NCBI GenBank assembly: GCA_015056365.1
Contig: SVGM01000006.1
Coordinates: forward strand, 93,931 to 157,930
DNA from: Clostridiales bacterium
GTDB lineage: Bacteria; Bacillota; Clostridia; Christensenellales; Aristaeellaceae
Direction of reading: 5' to 3'
DNA: 64,000 nt
Every line of letters starts with the position of its first letter. Positions within the stretch are counted from its first letter, which is position 1. Under the pieces are notes generated by a model. The model did no database searches, was not told the origin of the DNA, and saw only the letters and a list, made by a program, of their open reading frames with translations. The position numbers and the translations under genes are program-made. Of the stretch, positions 47,707-57,494 are shown piece after piece.

Positions 47707-49677
47707 TTACTGGGCAAACAGCACTTCCTGATCCTCAGGAGAAAGAATGCCGTCCTGGGTAAGCCCGAAGTCCTTCTCAAACTCCTTGACGTATTTCATC
47801 ATGTTAGAGGTGTAATCCGTCTGGGTGGGCTTGTTGTTGAAGTAGCCAAGCTCGTACATCTTCATGCGTGCATCCAGCACGTCCTGCCCTTCGCAGCCCG
47901 GCTGAAGGGTTCTGTAGCCGCTTTCTGCGGCGGAGGCGCCGGCTGCCGCGCCCTTGCTCAGATCCACCACGTATACCTCATCGCAGTGGTCAAAGTTCAG
48001 CAGACCGCCGCTGGTGGAGAACTTGATGCCGAAATCCTCGGTAAAACCGATGCGGACGATGCAGCGCTCGTAGGAGGCAAGGAGCTCGGAAGGTACCTCG
48101 GCATAGAGGAAGTAGGTCACTTCGTTCAGGGGCGCAACGTCCCGGATAAAGATGTTGGCCTCAGAGGCAGCACCTTCCACGTTGCCCCGGTAGGTGTACT
48201 TGTCGTCAAAGGTGACTTCGCCATAGATGTTGCCGATATCTACTGGCTCGCCGCTCAGGTTTTTGAAGGTACCGGTGAGGTAGAACAGCTCGTTGCCGTT
48301 GACGCCCTCGATGTACTGATAGTAGCCGTTGCTGCGGGGCTTGATGGAGGAGTAGATGGTGCCGGTTTCCTGCTTGGCCAGGGTCATCTCCAGATCATCC
48401 GTGCGGATGGTATCGCCCAGATGAAGCATTGCGGGGCCTTCCTCCTCCTGAGGCGCGGCTTGCGCAGCGGCGGAGGCTGCATCCACAGGCGTCGCCTGGG
48501 GCGGCGTCAGCGCCTCGTTACCGGGCTTGACGCTGATCTCCATGTTGTTCCTGTCCAGGCTGATGGTGGCCAGCAGGGTCTTGCCCAGATAGATCTCGTC
48601 GCCCTTGACGGTGTAGCCGTCGGCGCTCAGCGCCAGCAGATAGGCGTCCTTGAGCGCGATGATGGAATCCTCGTTAAATTCGGGCGCAAAACGGTATTCA
48701 ATGCGGGTGTACTTGTTGTTGGACTTGGAGGAGCTGTGACCCGCCTCTCTCATGTCCACATAGCTCATGGGCTTGGCCAGGGCGGGGGATTCCTCGAAAT
48801 ACACCTTCTGGCGGACTGCGCCCTCCTTGGCGGTGGCAGCGTCCTGCTGGTCGAAGGCCACCTCAAAGATGAAGTCACCATCGCTGATGGTCATGGGGGA
48901 GCTGGCGAAGCGGTCGTTGAAGGCAAAGTACACCTTGGCAGTGGTATAGCTTTCCGCGATCGCGTCCGGGATCTCCGCAAAGATATTAATTTCGCCCGTG
49001 TTCTGCGCGGACAGCTCGGTCTGCAGGTCGCCGCCCACCTCCACGTAGCATCTGGCGGAATAGGTATAGGCGTCGTCCAGGGTGATCTCTGCTTTGATAT
49101 TCCAGATATTGATCTCGCTGCCGCCCAGGTTGCTCATCGTGCCCTTGGCCACAAAGAGCTTGTTGCCCTTGACAGGCTGCATGAAGATGCCCGAGCCGCT
49201 GGAGCCCTGCAGCTTGCGTAGAACCACGGAGGAATCAACGCTCATACTGACAAAGCCCAGGTTGATCTGCTCGCCCTTGGCCACGGGATAGGCGTTGAGC
49301 GAGGCGCGGCTTTCTGCCAGCAGGCGCTCGCAGTCGCTTACGCGCACCAGCATGCCGCCGTCAGCCGTGGTGAGGGCATACACGCCGTTTTCCTGCTTGA
49401 AGGTATAGGTAAAGCTGCGCTGACCGTAGAGGTTGTACTCCACCGTCACCTGATCGCCCGCGACGGACCAGACGGTATCCAGGTCATCGCCGCCGTTGAT
49501 CTCCAGCTTGCCCGTACCGTCGGGATTGAAGACAAACAGGCTGCTGCCCGCCGACAGGCCGGTCCATTTTTCCGTAAAGAGTACGTCCTGCGCCGAAAGC
49601 GCTTCCGCCTGCGCCGCAAACGAAAGGATCATCGTCAGGATCAGAACTGCGACGATAAGAAAAACGCTTTTTTTCAT
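47707..49677 (-). CDS. Secreted two-repeat beta protein with C-terminal peptidoglycan-binding domain
   Basis: A 656-residue exported protein: signal peptide (Lys-Lys-Ser-Val-Phe, hydrophobic core, Ala-Gln-Ala-Glu), an N-terminal lipocalin-like or beta domain (Leu-Phe-Val-Phe-Asn-Pro-Asp-Gly-Thr-Gly), then two copies of a DUF4352-like immunoglobulin-fold unit (Lys-Gly-Thr-Met-Ser-Asn-Leu near 190 and Thr-Gly-Thr-Phe-Lys-Asn-Leu near 485, each with an Asp-Asp-x-Tyr-Thr-Tyr segment), an Ala/Pro/Gln linker, and a PG_binding_1 domain at the end (Leu-Gln-Pro-Gly-Cys-Glu-Gly-Gln-Asp-Val through Gly-Leu-Thr-Gln-Asp-Gly). It should sit at the cell wall. Role unknown. Confidence 0.8.
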   Translation of the reverse strand: MKKSVFLIVAVLILTMILSFAAQAEALSAQDVLFTEKWTGLSAGSSLFVFNPDGTGKLEINGGDDLDTVWSVAGDQVTVEYNLYGQRSFTYTFKQENGVYALTTADGGMLVRVSDCERLLAESRASLNAYPVAKGEQINLGFVSMSVDSSVVLRKLQGSSGSGIFMQPVKGNKLFVAKGTMSNLGGSEINIWNIKAEITLDDAYTYSARCYVEVGGDLQTELSAQNTGEINIFAEIPDAIAESYTTAKVYFAFNDRFASSPMTISDGDFIFEVAFDQQDAATAKEGAVRQKVYFEESPALAKPMSYVDMREAGHSSSKSNNKYTRIEYRFAPEFNEDSIIALKDAYLLALSADGYTVKGDEIYLGKTLLATISLDRNNMEISVKPGNEALTPPQATPVDAASAAAQAAPQEEEGPAMLHLGDTIRTDDLEMTLAKQETGTIYSSIKPRSNGYYQYIEGVNGNELFYLTGTFKNLSGEPVDIGNIYGEVTFDDKYTYRGNVEGAASEANIFIRDVAPLNEVTYFLYAEVPSELLASYERCIVRIGFTEDFGIKFSTSGGLLNFDHCDEVYVVDLSKGAAAGASAAESGYRTLQPGCEGQDVLDARMKMYELGYFNNKPTQTDYTSNMMKYVKEFEKDFGLTQDGILSPEDQEVLFAQ

Positions 49678-49850
49678 TGTGGTATAGCTCCTTTTTGCAA
49701 GATCTGTACATCAAGTATAGCATATTTTCGCAAAACACGCCACCACCCTCCGCCCACTCGCGGCAAGCAGCGCCAATCCCGCCCAAACCGATTGACTACG
49801 GCATCCAACTATGGTAAGTTGTACCATATTGATGACCGAGGAGGGTTTTT

Positions 49851-51788
49851 ATGAGACGGCTCCTGGCCCTTACCCTGGCGCTGCTGCTGTCGGCAGGCGC
49901 TGCATCCGCTGAAACGCTGACCTATGCATCCGACTTTTCCAGCGGCTTTGACGGCTGGTACGCCCGTTCCACCGGGGAGGCCCTGCTTTCCCTGACGGAA
50001 GAAGGACTGAGGATCACTGACCGCAACGGTACCTGGCATTCACCCGGCCGCGCCTTTGACCTGGTCGCAGGCGAAAACTACCAGATCTCGGTGGAGGTTA
50101 TGCAGGATACGCTGGATTCCGGCCGGTTTACCCTGTCGGTGGAGCATGCCGCCAACGGACAGACCACCTATGAAAACCTGACGTCTGCGTATGTGCCCCG
50201 GGGACAATGGGTGACCATGACCGCCAGCTACTGGGCCGGAAACTACGAAACCTTCGTCCTCTACGTAGAGGGCGGTAATGCGGATACCCCGTTCACCATC
50301 CGTAACTTTACCCTTACCGGTGCTGCACGCCAGGAAGCGATCCAGCCCACCCCGCAGCCCATCCACATTCCTGAAACACCAGAGGAGATGACCGCTATGT
50401 TCAATAATCTCACCCTTCAGACCGCCTACAAGCAGGAAAACCAGAACAACCCCCTCTTCACCCAGCGTTTCGGCGCAGACCCGGGCATGCTGGTGTGGAA
50501 CGACCGCCTCTACGTCTACACCACCAACGACCTGGTGGAGTATGACGCTGACGGCAAGGTGCTGGAGAACACCTACGCCCGAATCAACACCATCAACTGC
50601 ATCTCCTCCGCCGATCTGGTCAACTGGACCGACCACGGCGCCATCCCCGTGGCAGGTCCCAACGGCGCAGCCAAGTGGGCCACCAACTCCTGGGCTCCCT
50701 GCGCGGCGCACAAGGTAATTGACGGCAAGGACAAGTTCTTCCTGTACTTCTGCAACGGCGGCAACGGCGTGTCCGTTCTCTCCGCTGACGATCCTGCCGG
50801 TCCGTGGACCGATCCTCTGGGCCATGGCCTGATCACCCGCGCCGTGCCCAACTGCGCCAACGTGCTGTGGCTGTTCGACCCCGCTGTGTTCGTGGATAAC
50901 GACGGCACCGGCTACCTGTTCTTCGGCGGCGGCGTTCCGGAAGGCAAGGCTGATCATCCCGGCACCATCCGCTGCGTGCAGCTGGGCGATGATATGATCT
51001 CTCTGGCCTGCGAGCCCCAGACCATCGACGCGCCCTACGTGTTCGAGGATTCCGGCATCAACCGCATCGGCGATACCTACTACTACACCTACTGCTCCAA
51101 CTTCACCACCGCCGGCAACACCATGAACATCACCGACGGCGCGATCCAGTACATGACCTCCGACAGCCCCATGGGCCCCTACACCTGGCAGGGCGAATTC
51201 TTCGCCAACCCCGGCAGGTTCTTCGGCGCCTACGGCAACAATCACCACAGCATCATCACCTTCAAAGGCCAGCACTACCTGGCCTATCATGCCCGTCCCG
51301 TGGAGAAGGCCATGGGCATTTCCGGCAACTACCGCAGCCCCCAGCTCAACCAGCTTCAGGTGGCCGAGGACGGTTCCCTGCTGCCTGTGACCGGCACCAT
51401 GGCCGGCGTTGAACAGCTGGCTCCCCTCAATCCCTACGAGAAGGTCTCCGCCCGCACCATGTTCCGTCAGGGCGGCATCCAGGTGACCGGCCATGCCGAC
51501 ACCGCCCTGCTGGCTGCTGATACCGGCGACTGGCTTGAGGTAAAGGGCGCTGACTTTGCCAATGGCTCCTGCCGCTTCACCCTGCGCGCCTCCTCCGTAG
51601 GCGGCGGCGCGGTACGGGTCACCACGGGCGGCCTGGAGGGCGAGGTGCTCTGCATGGTGACCATTCCCGCCGGCGCCGAGATGGCCGAGATTACCGTGGA
51701 TACCGCCAATGTATTCGGCGTTCAGGACGTCTACCTCACCTTTGCCGGCGACGTGACCGCCGACTGGTGGATGGTGACCGGCGCGTAA
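49851..51788 (+). CDS. Secreted GH43 glycosidase with CBM domains
   Basis: Predicted hemicellulase (arabinofuranosidase or xylosidase class). The 645 residues comprise a signal peptide, a CBM4/9-like beta-sandwich (about 22-165, Tyr-Gln-Ile-Ser-Val-Glu-Val), the five-bladed GH43 catalytic domain (about 195-510) and a C-terminal CBM6-like domain (about 530-645, Gly-Gly-Ile-Gln-Val-Thr-Gly). The three acidic residues fit Ala-Asp-Pro-Gly-Met near 215, Phe-Asp-Pro-Ala-Val near 345 and a Glu in Val-Phe-Glu-Asp-Ser-Gly near 402; the last is less standard, so subfamily is uncertain. ATG 49851 follows GAGGAGGG. It faces away from the preceding minus-strand genes. Confidence 0.88.
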   Translation: MRRLLALTLALLLSAGAASAETLTYASDFSSGFDGWYARSTGEALLSLTEEGLRITDRNGTWHSPGRAFDLVAGENYQISVEVMQDTLDSGRFTLSVEHAANGQTTYENLTSAYVPRGQWVTMTASYWAGNYETFVLYVEGGNADTPFTIRNFTLTGAARQEAIQPTPQPIHIPETPEEMTAMFNNLTLQTAYKQENQNNPLFTQRFGADPGMLVWNDRLYVYTTNDLVEYDADGKVLENTYARINTINCISSADLVNWTDHGAIPVAGPNGAAKWATNSWAPCAAHKVIDGKDKFFLYFCNGGNGVSVLSADDPAGPWTDPLGHGLITRAVPNCANVLWLFDPAVFVDNDGTGYLFFGGGVPEGKADHPGTIRCVQLGDDMISLACEPQTIDAPYVFEDSGINRIGDTYYYTYCSNFTTAGNTMNITDGAIQYMTSDSPMGPYTWQGEFFANPGRFFGAYGNNHHSIITFKGQHYLAYHARPVEKAMGISGNYRSPQLNQLQVAEDGSLLPVTGTMAGVEQLAPLNPYEKVSARTMFRQGGIQVTGHADTALLAADTGDWLEVKGADFANGSCRFTLRASSVGGGAVRVTTGGLEGEVLCMVTIPAGAEMAEITVDTANVFGVQDVYLTFAGDVTADWWMVTGA

Positions 51789-51926
51789 GGCTTTGGTGCA
51801 TTGCTCCAAGACCCTGCAGGGGCGACTTCGGGATGAAGCAAGAGCTGGGCACGGGTAGTGCCCAGAACGCCAACTGTGGTTGTGGAGATAATCCTCCTGC
51901 GCCCTCGCTTTTTCGTTGGTCCGATC
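51789..51926. repeat. Dispersed repeat family A, partial copy
   Basis: AAGAGCTGGGCACGGGTAGTG then CCCAGAACGCCAACTGTGGTTG (about 51838-51882) matches the AAGGGCTGGGCACGGTCAGTG/CCAGAACGCCGACTGAGGCTG block at 455-500. Here the hairpin CTGGGCAC-gggta-GTGCCCAG is perfectly paired. Confidence 0.75.
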
Positions 51927-51927
51927 T

Positions 51928-51956
51928 CCGGGAGTTGTTTGGACTCCCGGTTTTTT
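51928..51956 (+). terminator. Terminator after the GH43 gene
   Basis: CCGGGAGT (51928-51935) pairs with ACTCCCGG (51943-51950), followed by TTTTTT. Confidence 0.85.
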
Positions 51957-51964
51957 CTTTTTCC

Positions 51965-51993
51965 TTGCCCCGCCGGTCTTTCCGTGCTATAGT
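51965..51993 (+). promoter_or_regulatory. Sigma-A promoter of the MATE gene
   Basis: TTGCCC (51965-51970), 17-base spacer, TATAGT (51988-51993). Confidence 0.7.
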
Positions 51994-52048
51994 AACACTA
52001 CGTGCGCATTCTGCTGCACTTTCCAAGAAACCAGAAAGGATCCTCTCC

Positions 52049-53437
52049 ATGCGAAAGCAAACCCTGAACCGTTATTTCGGTGATAAAGCATTTTATAAGA
52101 TGCTCATGGCCATCGTCGTTCCCATGATCCTGCAGAACGGTCTGACCAACCTGGTCTCCCTGCTGGACAACATCATGGTGGGCGCTGTGGGCACCGAGCA
52201 GATGAGCGGCGTATCCATTGTCAATCAGCTGCTGTTCGTCTTCAACCTGTGCATCTTCGGCGGCCTGTCCGGCGCGGGCATCTATACCGCCCAGTATTAT
52301 GGCAAAAGCGACCATCAGGGTGTGCAGCACACCTTCCGTTTCAAGCTGATGCTGGTGGTCGCCCTCTTCGCCATCGGCGTGGGCGTTTTCCTTGGCTTTG
52401 GCGATAAGCTGATCAGCCTGTACCTGCACGAAGGCGGCGAGACCGGCGATATTGTCGCCACCGCTGGCTACGGCGCGGGTTACCTGAGGGTGATGCTGTG
52501 GGGACTGCTGCCCTTTGCCCTGATGCAGGCCTATGCCGGCACCCTGCGTGAGACCGGCGAGACCCTGCTGCCCATGAAGGCGGGCATCGTGGCGATCGTG
52601 GTCAACCTGGTGCTGAATTACATTTTGATCTTCGGTCACTTTGGCGCGCCTGCCATGGGCGTGGAGGGCGCTGCGCTGGCAACGGTTATCTCCCGCTACG
52701 TGGAATGCGCCATCGTCATCGGCTGGACCCATCGCCACAGCGATCAGGCGCTGTTCATCGTGGGCTCCTACAAGAGCATGCGGGTACCCGCTCAGCTGGT
52801 GGGCGCCATCTTCAAGCGCGGCATGCCCCTTCTGGTCAATGAATTTCTCTGGTCTGCCGGTATGGCCATGCTCACCCAGTGCTACTCCACCCGAGGCCTT
52901 GCCGTGGTCGCCGCTGTCAACATCTGCTCCACCATCGCCAACTTGTTTAATGTGGTCTGGCTGGCCATGGGTACGGCGGTCAGCATTGTTGTGGGCCAGC
53001 ATCTGGGCGCAGGCGACTTTGACGAGGCAGAGGCCAGCTGCTGGCGCATCCTGACCTTCTCCGTGCTCAGCGCGGCAGGCATGGGTGTGGTGATGGCTGC
53101 GCTCTCCGGCGTGTTCCCTGCCATGTACAACACCACCCAGGAAGTGCGCTCCATCGCCACCGGCTGCTTGCTGATGGTCGCCCTGTCCGGCCCGCTTCAC
53201 GCTTTCAACCATGCCTCCTATTTCACCCTCCGTTCAGGCGGAAAGACGTGGATCACTTTCCTGTTTGACAGCGTGTTTCTCTGGGTCATCGCCATCCCTG
53301 TGGTGCGTATCCTGGCCGTGGGCACCGCCTTGCCCATCATCGCGGTCTACGGCGTCGGCCAGTTTATCGAAGTGATCAAGTGCGGCGTCGCCTATGCGCT
53401 GCTCAAGCGTAAGGTATGGATCAATCGAATCGTATAA
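52049..53437 (+). CDS. MATE-family multidrug or metabolite exporter
   Basis: A 462-residue inner-membrane protein with twelve predicted hydrophobic helices, of the NorM/DinF-like MATE family that exports organic cations or other metabolites using Na+ or H+. The first helix segment Val-Pro-Met-Ile-Leu-Gln-Asn-Gly-Leu-Thr-Asn-Leu-Val and Leu-Asp-Asn-Ile-Met-Val-Gly are the typical MATE start; the second half begins with Gly-Met-Pro-Leu-Leu-Val-Asn-Glu. ATG 52049 follows AGAAAGGA. The longer frame upstream includes the terminator and is rejected. Confidence 0.9.
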   Translation: MRKQTLNRYFGDKAFYKMLMAIVVPMILQNGLTNLVSLLDNIMVGAVGTEQMSGVSIVNQLLFVFNLCIFGGLSGAGIYTAQYYGKSDHQGVQHTFRFKLMLVVALFAIGVGVFLGFGDKLISLYLHEGGETGDIVATAGYGAGYLRVMLWGLLPFALMQAYAGTLRETGETLLPMKAGIVAIVVNLVLNYILIFGHFGAPAMGVEGAALATVISRYVECAIVIGWTHRHSDQALFIVGSYKSMRVPAQLVGAIFKRGMPLLVNEFLWSAGMAMLTQCYSTRGLAVVAAVNICSTIANLFNVVWLAMGTAVSIVVGQHLGAGDFDEAEASCWRILTFSVLSAAGMGVVMAALSGVFPAMYNTTQEVRSIATGCLLMVALSGPLHAFNHASYFTLRSGGKTWITFLFDSVFLWVIAIPVVRILAVGTALPIIAVYGVGQFIEVIKCGVAYALLKRKVWINRIV

Positions 53438-53442
53438 TCCGC

Positions 53443-53476
53443 AGCCGTTCCGGTTTTCTGCCGGGGCGGCTTTTTT
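53443..53476 (+). terminator. Terminator after the MATE gene
   Basis: GCCGTTCCGG (53443-53452) pairs with CCGGGGCGGC (53461-53470) with internal mismatches and six T after. The rest of the gap to 53711 holds no feature I recognise. Confidence 0.7.
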
Positions 53477-53711
53477 GCTGCCGTTCTGCGGCCGTAGATT
53501 GTCCGCCGCTCCGGGCTGTGGTATCATGATAGCAGTACATCATCGTTCAGGGGATATGTTGCCTGCGGAGCTCCGGCGGCAGCGGCGTTACGCGGCGAAG
53601 CCAAGCCAGAGATCCTGCCGGGGCTGTCCCGCAGCCGCGGGGCGTGCGGCTGCCGCTGAACATCAGCGCGGGTCCGGCGAATACAACTATCAATCAAACG
53701 GAGGTACAGCC

Positions 53712-54623
53712 ATGCAACTACTCATCATCGGCGGCAGCGGCCAGCTCAGCGGACGCCTGGCACAGATGGCGCTGGAGCAGGGCCATCAGGTATGGACCGT
53801 TACTCGCGGAAACCGCGCCCTGCCAAGCGGCGTTCACAGCATCATCGCCGACCGCAGCGACCCAGCTGCCCTCGGCGCAGCCCTTTCGGCGCAGCATACC
53901 CGCTGGGATGCGGTATTGGACTGCATCTGCATGAACCCGGAGCATGCGTGGATCGACCTTGAGCACATCAGCGCCTATTGCGACCGGTTCGTCGTGGTTT
54001 CCACCGATTCTGTCTACCATCCCTCCCACAAGCAGGTTCCCCAGAGCGAAGAGGCCGAGCATTACATGGACGACGGCGGCTATGGCGCCCAGAAGCGGAA
54101 AATGGAGGAAGTGTTTCTCTCCTCCCAGAGCGTGTCCGTCCGCTGGACCATCTTCCGCCCTGGACACATCTTCGGCCCGGGCTTCCTGCTGGGCTGCTTC
54201 CCTGAGCAGTCCCGTCAGCCGGATCTGCTCAGCCATATGCGGGCAGGCAGGCCGCTGCGTTTGGTGGGCGGCGGCGAATTGCTGATCCATCCCATCTTTG
54301 TGGATGATCTGGCACAGTGCATGCTGGACTGCATCGGCAATCCGCGTACCTGCGGGGAAATCTTCTGCATCGGCGGCCCTGAGGCCATCCCCAATGCGGA
54401 GTATTACCGTACGATCGGCCGCATCATCGGCTGCCCGGCCGTCATCGAGGAGATCCCGCTGGAAGGCTATCTGGAGGCCCATCCCCAGTACAGCGGCCAT
54501 CTGTGCCAGCGCAGCTACACCCTTCGAAAGCTGGAGGAGGCCGGTGTACCCCTGCCGTCCACGCCGCTGGAGACTGGCCTTATGCGCCATATCGCCTGGC
54601 TGGACGCCCAGGAAAGCGTCTGA
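53712..54623 (+). CDS. NAD-dependent epimerase/dehydratase-family protein
   Basis: A 303-residue Rossmann-fold protein of the extended SDR family. Gly-Gly-Ser-Gly-Gln-Leu-Ser-Gly near residue 6 is the dinucleotide loop. The catalytic Tyr-x-x-x-Lys is replaced by Tyr-Gly-Ala-Gln-Lys with a further Lys-Arg-Lys, and Arg-Pro-Gly-His-Ile-Phe-Gly-Pro-Gly is the family's substrate loop; Ile-His-Pro-Ile-Phe-Val-Asp-Asp-Leu-Ala is also typical. Atypical SDRs of this type act in RNA-protein binding or sugar conversion. ATG 53712 follows GGAGGTACA. Substrate unknown. Confidence 0.82.
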   Translation: MQLLIIGGSGQLSGRLAQMALEQGHQVWTVTRGNRALPSGVHSIIADRSDPAALGAALSAQHTRWDAVLDCICMNPEHAWIDLEHISAYCDRFVVVSTDSVYHPSHKQVPQSEEAEHYMDDGGYGAQKRKMEEVFLSSQSVSVRWTIFRPGHIFGPGFLLGCFPEQSRQPDLLSHMRAGRPLRLVGGGELLIHPIFVDDLAQCMLDCIGNPRTCGEIFCIGGPEAIPNAEYYRTIGRIIGCPAVIEEIPLEGYLEAHPQYSGHLCQRSYTLRKLEEAGVPLPSTPLETGLMRHIAWLDAQESV

Positions 54624-54686
54624 CCCCTGCAACCCTCCCTGCGCCCCGGCGGCTTTTGAACCCCGGGGCGCTTTCCTTGTGCGGTA

Positions 54687-54714
54687 TTGACAACCCACCC
54701 AAATATGCTATGGT
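54687..54714 (+). promoter_or_regulatory. Sigma-A promoter of the acyltransferase gene
   Basis: TTGACA (54687-54692), 16-base spacer, TATGGT (54709-54714). Confidence 0.7.
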
Positions 54715-54786
54715 TAAGAGCGTAATCCCTGTCGTTTTCTGCAATATACCGCCATTGACTCTTCCCGCGAAAGGAACGGTGTCCCC

Positions 54787-55899
54787 ATGACCACCTCCGC
54801 CCCTCCCGCCAAAGAACGCTTCTATGGCTTGGATCTGCTTCGTCTGATCTCCATGGCCATGATCGTGGTGCATCACTGCGTCACCCACGGTGGGCTGATC
54901 GCTGCATTCCCCAAGCTGTCCCCTACCGATCTGGCCTTCCAGTTCATCAACTGCATCGCGTACTATGCCGTGAACCTCTACGGTCTGGTCTCCGGCTACG
55001 TGATGTGCGGCACAGAGCCGAAACTGTCACGGCTGGCAGAACTTTGGCTGCAGGTGGTGGCCACTTCCCTTGCTGTGACGGCGGCCTACGCCATCCTGGG
55101 CAAGCAGACCACCCTCTGGCACTGGCTGCAGGTGTTTCTGCCGGTGACCACCAACACCTACTGGTATTTTACCTGCTATTTTGGCATGTTCCTCCTCCTG
55201 CCGTTCCTCAACCGCCTGCTGGACAGCCTGTCCCGCCGGGATTTCCTGCTGATGCTGGGCGCCGCGGTGCTGATGTTCTGCGTTGAATCCGTGGTGGTGA
55301 ACAAGGACTGCTTCCGCCTCAACGACGGCTACCACGTTTTTTGGATCATCATGCTGTACGTCACAGGCTATTACCTGCGCCGCTTCGGTTTTGGGCGCAT
55401 CGGTCGCCATGCGCTGCTGATCTATCTGTCGACGCTGCTGATCAGCTTCGGTAGCGGCGTGCTCATCAAGTGGCTCACAGCCCGGAGCATGATCTCGGGC
55501 GTCAGCGAAGCCTGGCTGACCCGCTACGTATCGCCCACCCTGTACTTTGGCGCGATCGCTCAGCTGGCGATCTTCTCCCGCCTGCGCCTGTCCGGCTGGG
55601 TCAAACGCGCGGTTGTCTTCCTGTCCCCCTTGGCCTTCGGCGTTTACCTCATCCACGAACAGCCCCTCTTGCGGGACACGCTGATCGCCAAGAAATTCAT
55701 TCCTCTGGCACAGCTCCCCGTCCTTTCGCTTTTTGGCCTGTTTCTGCTGATCGTTTTGGGCATTTTCGGAGGCTGCCTCCTGCTGGAGTGGGTGCGGCAC
55801 AGGGTGTTTGCCCTGGTGGGCGTGCGCAAGCATATGGAGCGGCTGGAAACCCGTGTGCGAAAGTGGCTTGACCGCAAGCTTCCCCAGGACGTCCAGTAA
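54787..55899 (+). CDS. Membrane acyltransferase (acyltransferase_3 family)
   Basis: A 370-residue protein with about ten hydrophobic helices. The family signature at the start, [18 protein letters not shown], includes the conserved Arg and His. Members (OafA/WecH-like) O-acetylate or otherwise acylate surface polysaccharides or wall components. The C-terminus is basic and cytoplasmic (Arg-Val-Arg-Lys-Trp-Leu-Asp-Arg-Lys). ATG 54787 lies after GAAAGGAA. No glycan operon is adjacent, so the acceptor is unknown. Confidence 0.88.
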   Translation: MTTSAPPAKERFYGLDLLRLISMAMIVVHHCVTHGGLIAAFPKLSPTDLAFQFINCIAYYAVNLYGLVSGYVMCGTEPKLSRLAELWLQVVATSLAVTAAYAILGKQTTLWHWLQVFLPVTTNTYWYFTCYFGMFLLLPFLNRLLDSLSRRDFLLMLGAAVLMFCVESVVVNKDCFRLNDGYHVFWIIMLYVTGYYLRRFGFGRIGRHALLIYLSTLLISFGSGVLIKWLTARSMISGVSEAWLTRYVSPTLYFGAIAQLAIFSRLRLSGWVKRAVVFLSPLAFGVYLIHEQPLLRDTLIAKKFIPLAQLPVLSLFGLFLLIVLGIFGGCLLLEWVRHRVFALVGVRKHMERLETRVRKWLDRKLPQDVQ

Positions 55900-55934
55900 C
55901 CGCCGCAGGTTTTTGTACCTTTTCTGACTGCCTG

Positions 55935-55963
55935 TTGCTATTTCACACATTTTGTGTCATAAT
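55935..55963 (+). promoter_or_regulatory. Sigma-A promoter of trpB with a small inverted repeat in the spacer
   Basis: TTGCTA (55935-55940), 17-base spacer, CATAAT (55958-55963). The spacer holds ACACATTTTGTGT, an inverted repeat that could be an operator. No T-box or long leader is present. Confidence 0.65.
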
Positions 55964-56000
55964 CAGTGAAACTACTCTTTTGGATACAGGAGGCGATCCT

Positions 56001-57218
56001 ATGGATTTCCGTACTTATCTTCGTTATCATCCCGATGAAAAGGGCTTCTTCGGCCCCTATGGCGGCGCTGAGCTGCCGGATAACCTGAAAGCGGCTTTTG
56101 CCGAAATTACCGATGCCTACCAGACCATCTGCCAGAGCGCCCAGTTCATCAACGAACTGCGCCGCATCCGCAAGGACTTCCAGGGTCGTCCCACCCCGGT
56201 GTATCACTGCGAACGCCTGAGCCGCAAGGTGGGCGGCGCCCAGATCTATCTGAAGCGCGAGGACCTGAACCACACCGGCGCCCACAAGCTGAACCACTGC
56301 ATGGGCGAAGGCCTTCTGGCCAAGTACATGGGCAAGAAAAAGCTCATCGCCGAGACCGGCGCAGGTCAGCACGGCGTGGCGCTGGCCACTGCCGCCGCCT
56401 TCTTCGGCCTTGAATGCGAAATTCACATGGGCGAAGTGGACATCGCCAAACAGGCCCCCAACGTGACCCGCATGAAGATCCTGGGCGCGAAGGTGGTACC
56501 TGTCACCCACGGCCTGAAGACCCTGAAGGAAGCCGTGGACAGCGCCTTTGACGCCTATGCCCGCGACTACAAGGACGCTATCTACTGCATCGGCAGCGCC
56601 CTTGGTCCCCATCCGTTCCCCCTGATGGTGCGTGACTTCCAGATGGTGGTGGGCAGCGAAATGCGCGACCAGTTCCACGAGATGACCGGCCACGAGCCCG
56701 ACGCCGTCTGTGCCTGCGTGGGCGGCGGCAGCAACTCCATCGGCACCTTCGTGCCCTTCCTGGATTCCACCGCCGATCTCTACGGCATTGAGCCGCTGGG
56801 CAAGGGCGATAACCTGGGCGATCACGCCGCTTCCATGAAGTACGGCACCCCCGGCATCATGCACGGCTTTAACAGCATCATGCTCAAGGACGAAAACGGC
56901 GAGCCCGCTCCCGTGTACTCCATCGCCAGCGGTCTGGACTATCCCTCCGTGGGCCCCGAGCATGCCTACCTGCACGATCTGGGCCGCGTCTCCTACGAGA
57001 CCGTCTCTGACGAAGAAGCCGTGGAAGCCTTCTTCCTTTTGAGCAAGTACGAGGGCATCATCCCCGCGCTGGAAAGCTCCCACGCCGTCGCCTTCGCCAT
57101 GCGCAAGGCCAAGGAAATGAAGAAGGGCAGCATCCTGGCTACCCTCAGCGGCCGCGGCGACAAGGACGTTGACTACATCGTGGAGCACTACGGCTACGGC
57201 GAGCAGTTCGAGCTGTAA
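56001..57218 (+). CDS. trpB: Tryptophan synthase beta chain
   Basis: Joins indole and serine to give tryptophan. The 405-residue protein has the PLP lysine in [17 protein letters not shown], the phosphate loop Cys-Val-Gly-Gly-Gly-Ser-Asn and Leu-Ser-Gly-Arg-Gly-Asp-Lys-Asp near the end. Start ATG 56001 follows AGGAGG. No trpA or other trp genes are nearby, so it stands as an orphan; it may use indole from another source or pair with trpA elsewhere. It is the last chromosomal-looking gene before the mobile element. Confidence 0.95.
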   Translation: MDFRTYLRYHPDEKGFFGPYGGAELPDNLKAAFAEITDAYQTICQSAQFINELRRIRKDFQGRPTPVYHCERLSRKVGGAQIYLKREDLNHTGAHKLNHCMGEGLLAKYMGKKKLIAETGAGQHGVALATAAAFFGLECEIHMGEVDIAKQAPNVTRMKILGAKVVPVTHGLKTLKEAVDSAFDAYARDYKDAIYCIGSALGPHPFPLMVRDFQMVVGSEMRDQFHEMTGHEPDAVCACVGGGSNSIGTFVPFLDSTADLYGIEPLGKGDNLGDHAASMKYGTPGIMHGFNSIMLKDENGEPAPVYSIASGLDYPSVGPEHAYLHDLGRVSYETVSDEEAVEAFFLLSKYEGIIPALESSHAVAFAMRKAKEMKKGSILATLSGRGDKDVDYIVEHYGYGEQFEL

Positions 57219-57238
57219 GGTTTCCTTTGAATAAGATG

Positions 57239-57290
57239 TGCCAGGGGCGCGCCCCTGGATCCCGGCAGGGGGTTGCCCTGCATCCGTTGC
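57239..57290. repeat. Family B hairpin remnant after trpB
   Basis: CCAGGGGCGCGCCCCTGG followed by ATCCCGGCAGGGGG and TTGCCCTGCATCC, like the remnant at 36640. It may end the trpB transcript and marks the last chromosomal-type sequence on the left of the mobile element. Confidence 0.55.
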
Positions 57291-57317
57291 CGCGGAGCAT
57301 CGCTGCGCGGAGGACGG

Positions 57318-57458
57318 ATGATTGATCGTGATAAAAAACAGCGTTCCGTCAGGAGGCGTTATTATGTAGAGGAAGGTTTACCCCTCCTCGTCATGAGTCG
57401 CGGGAAATACAGTAAATTCAAGCAGTTATGGCTTGAAGGGAAACCTTCAAGTACATAG
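57318..57458 (+). CDS. Possible small leader peptide of the mobile element
   Basis: A 46-codon frame starting ATG 57318 (Met-Ile-Asp-Arg-Asp-Lys-Lys-Gln) that is basic and ends Leu-Glu-Gly-Lys-Pro-Ser-Ser-Thr. It has no good ribosome site and is followed by a hairpin CTTGAAGG-gaaa-CCTTCAAG. It may be a real leader or only chance. Confidence 0.3.
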   Translation: MIDRDKKQRSVRRRYYVEEGLPLLVMSRGKYSKFKQLWLEGKPSST

Positions 57459-57494
57459 CTGCTTTTTCTATTGCAGCAGAAAGCGAGGATACCC

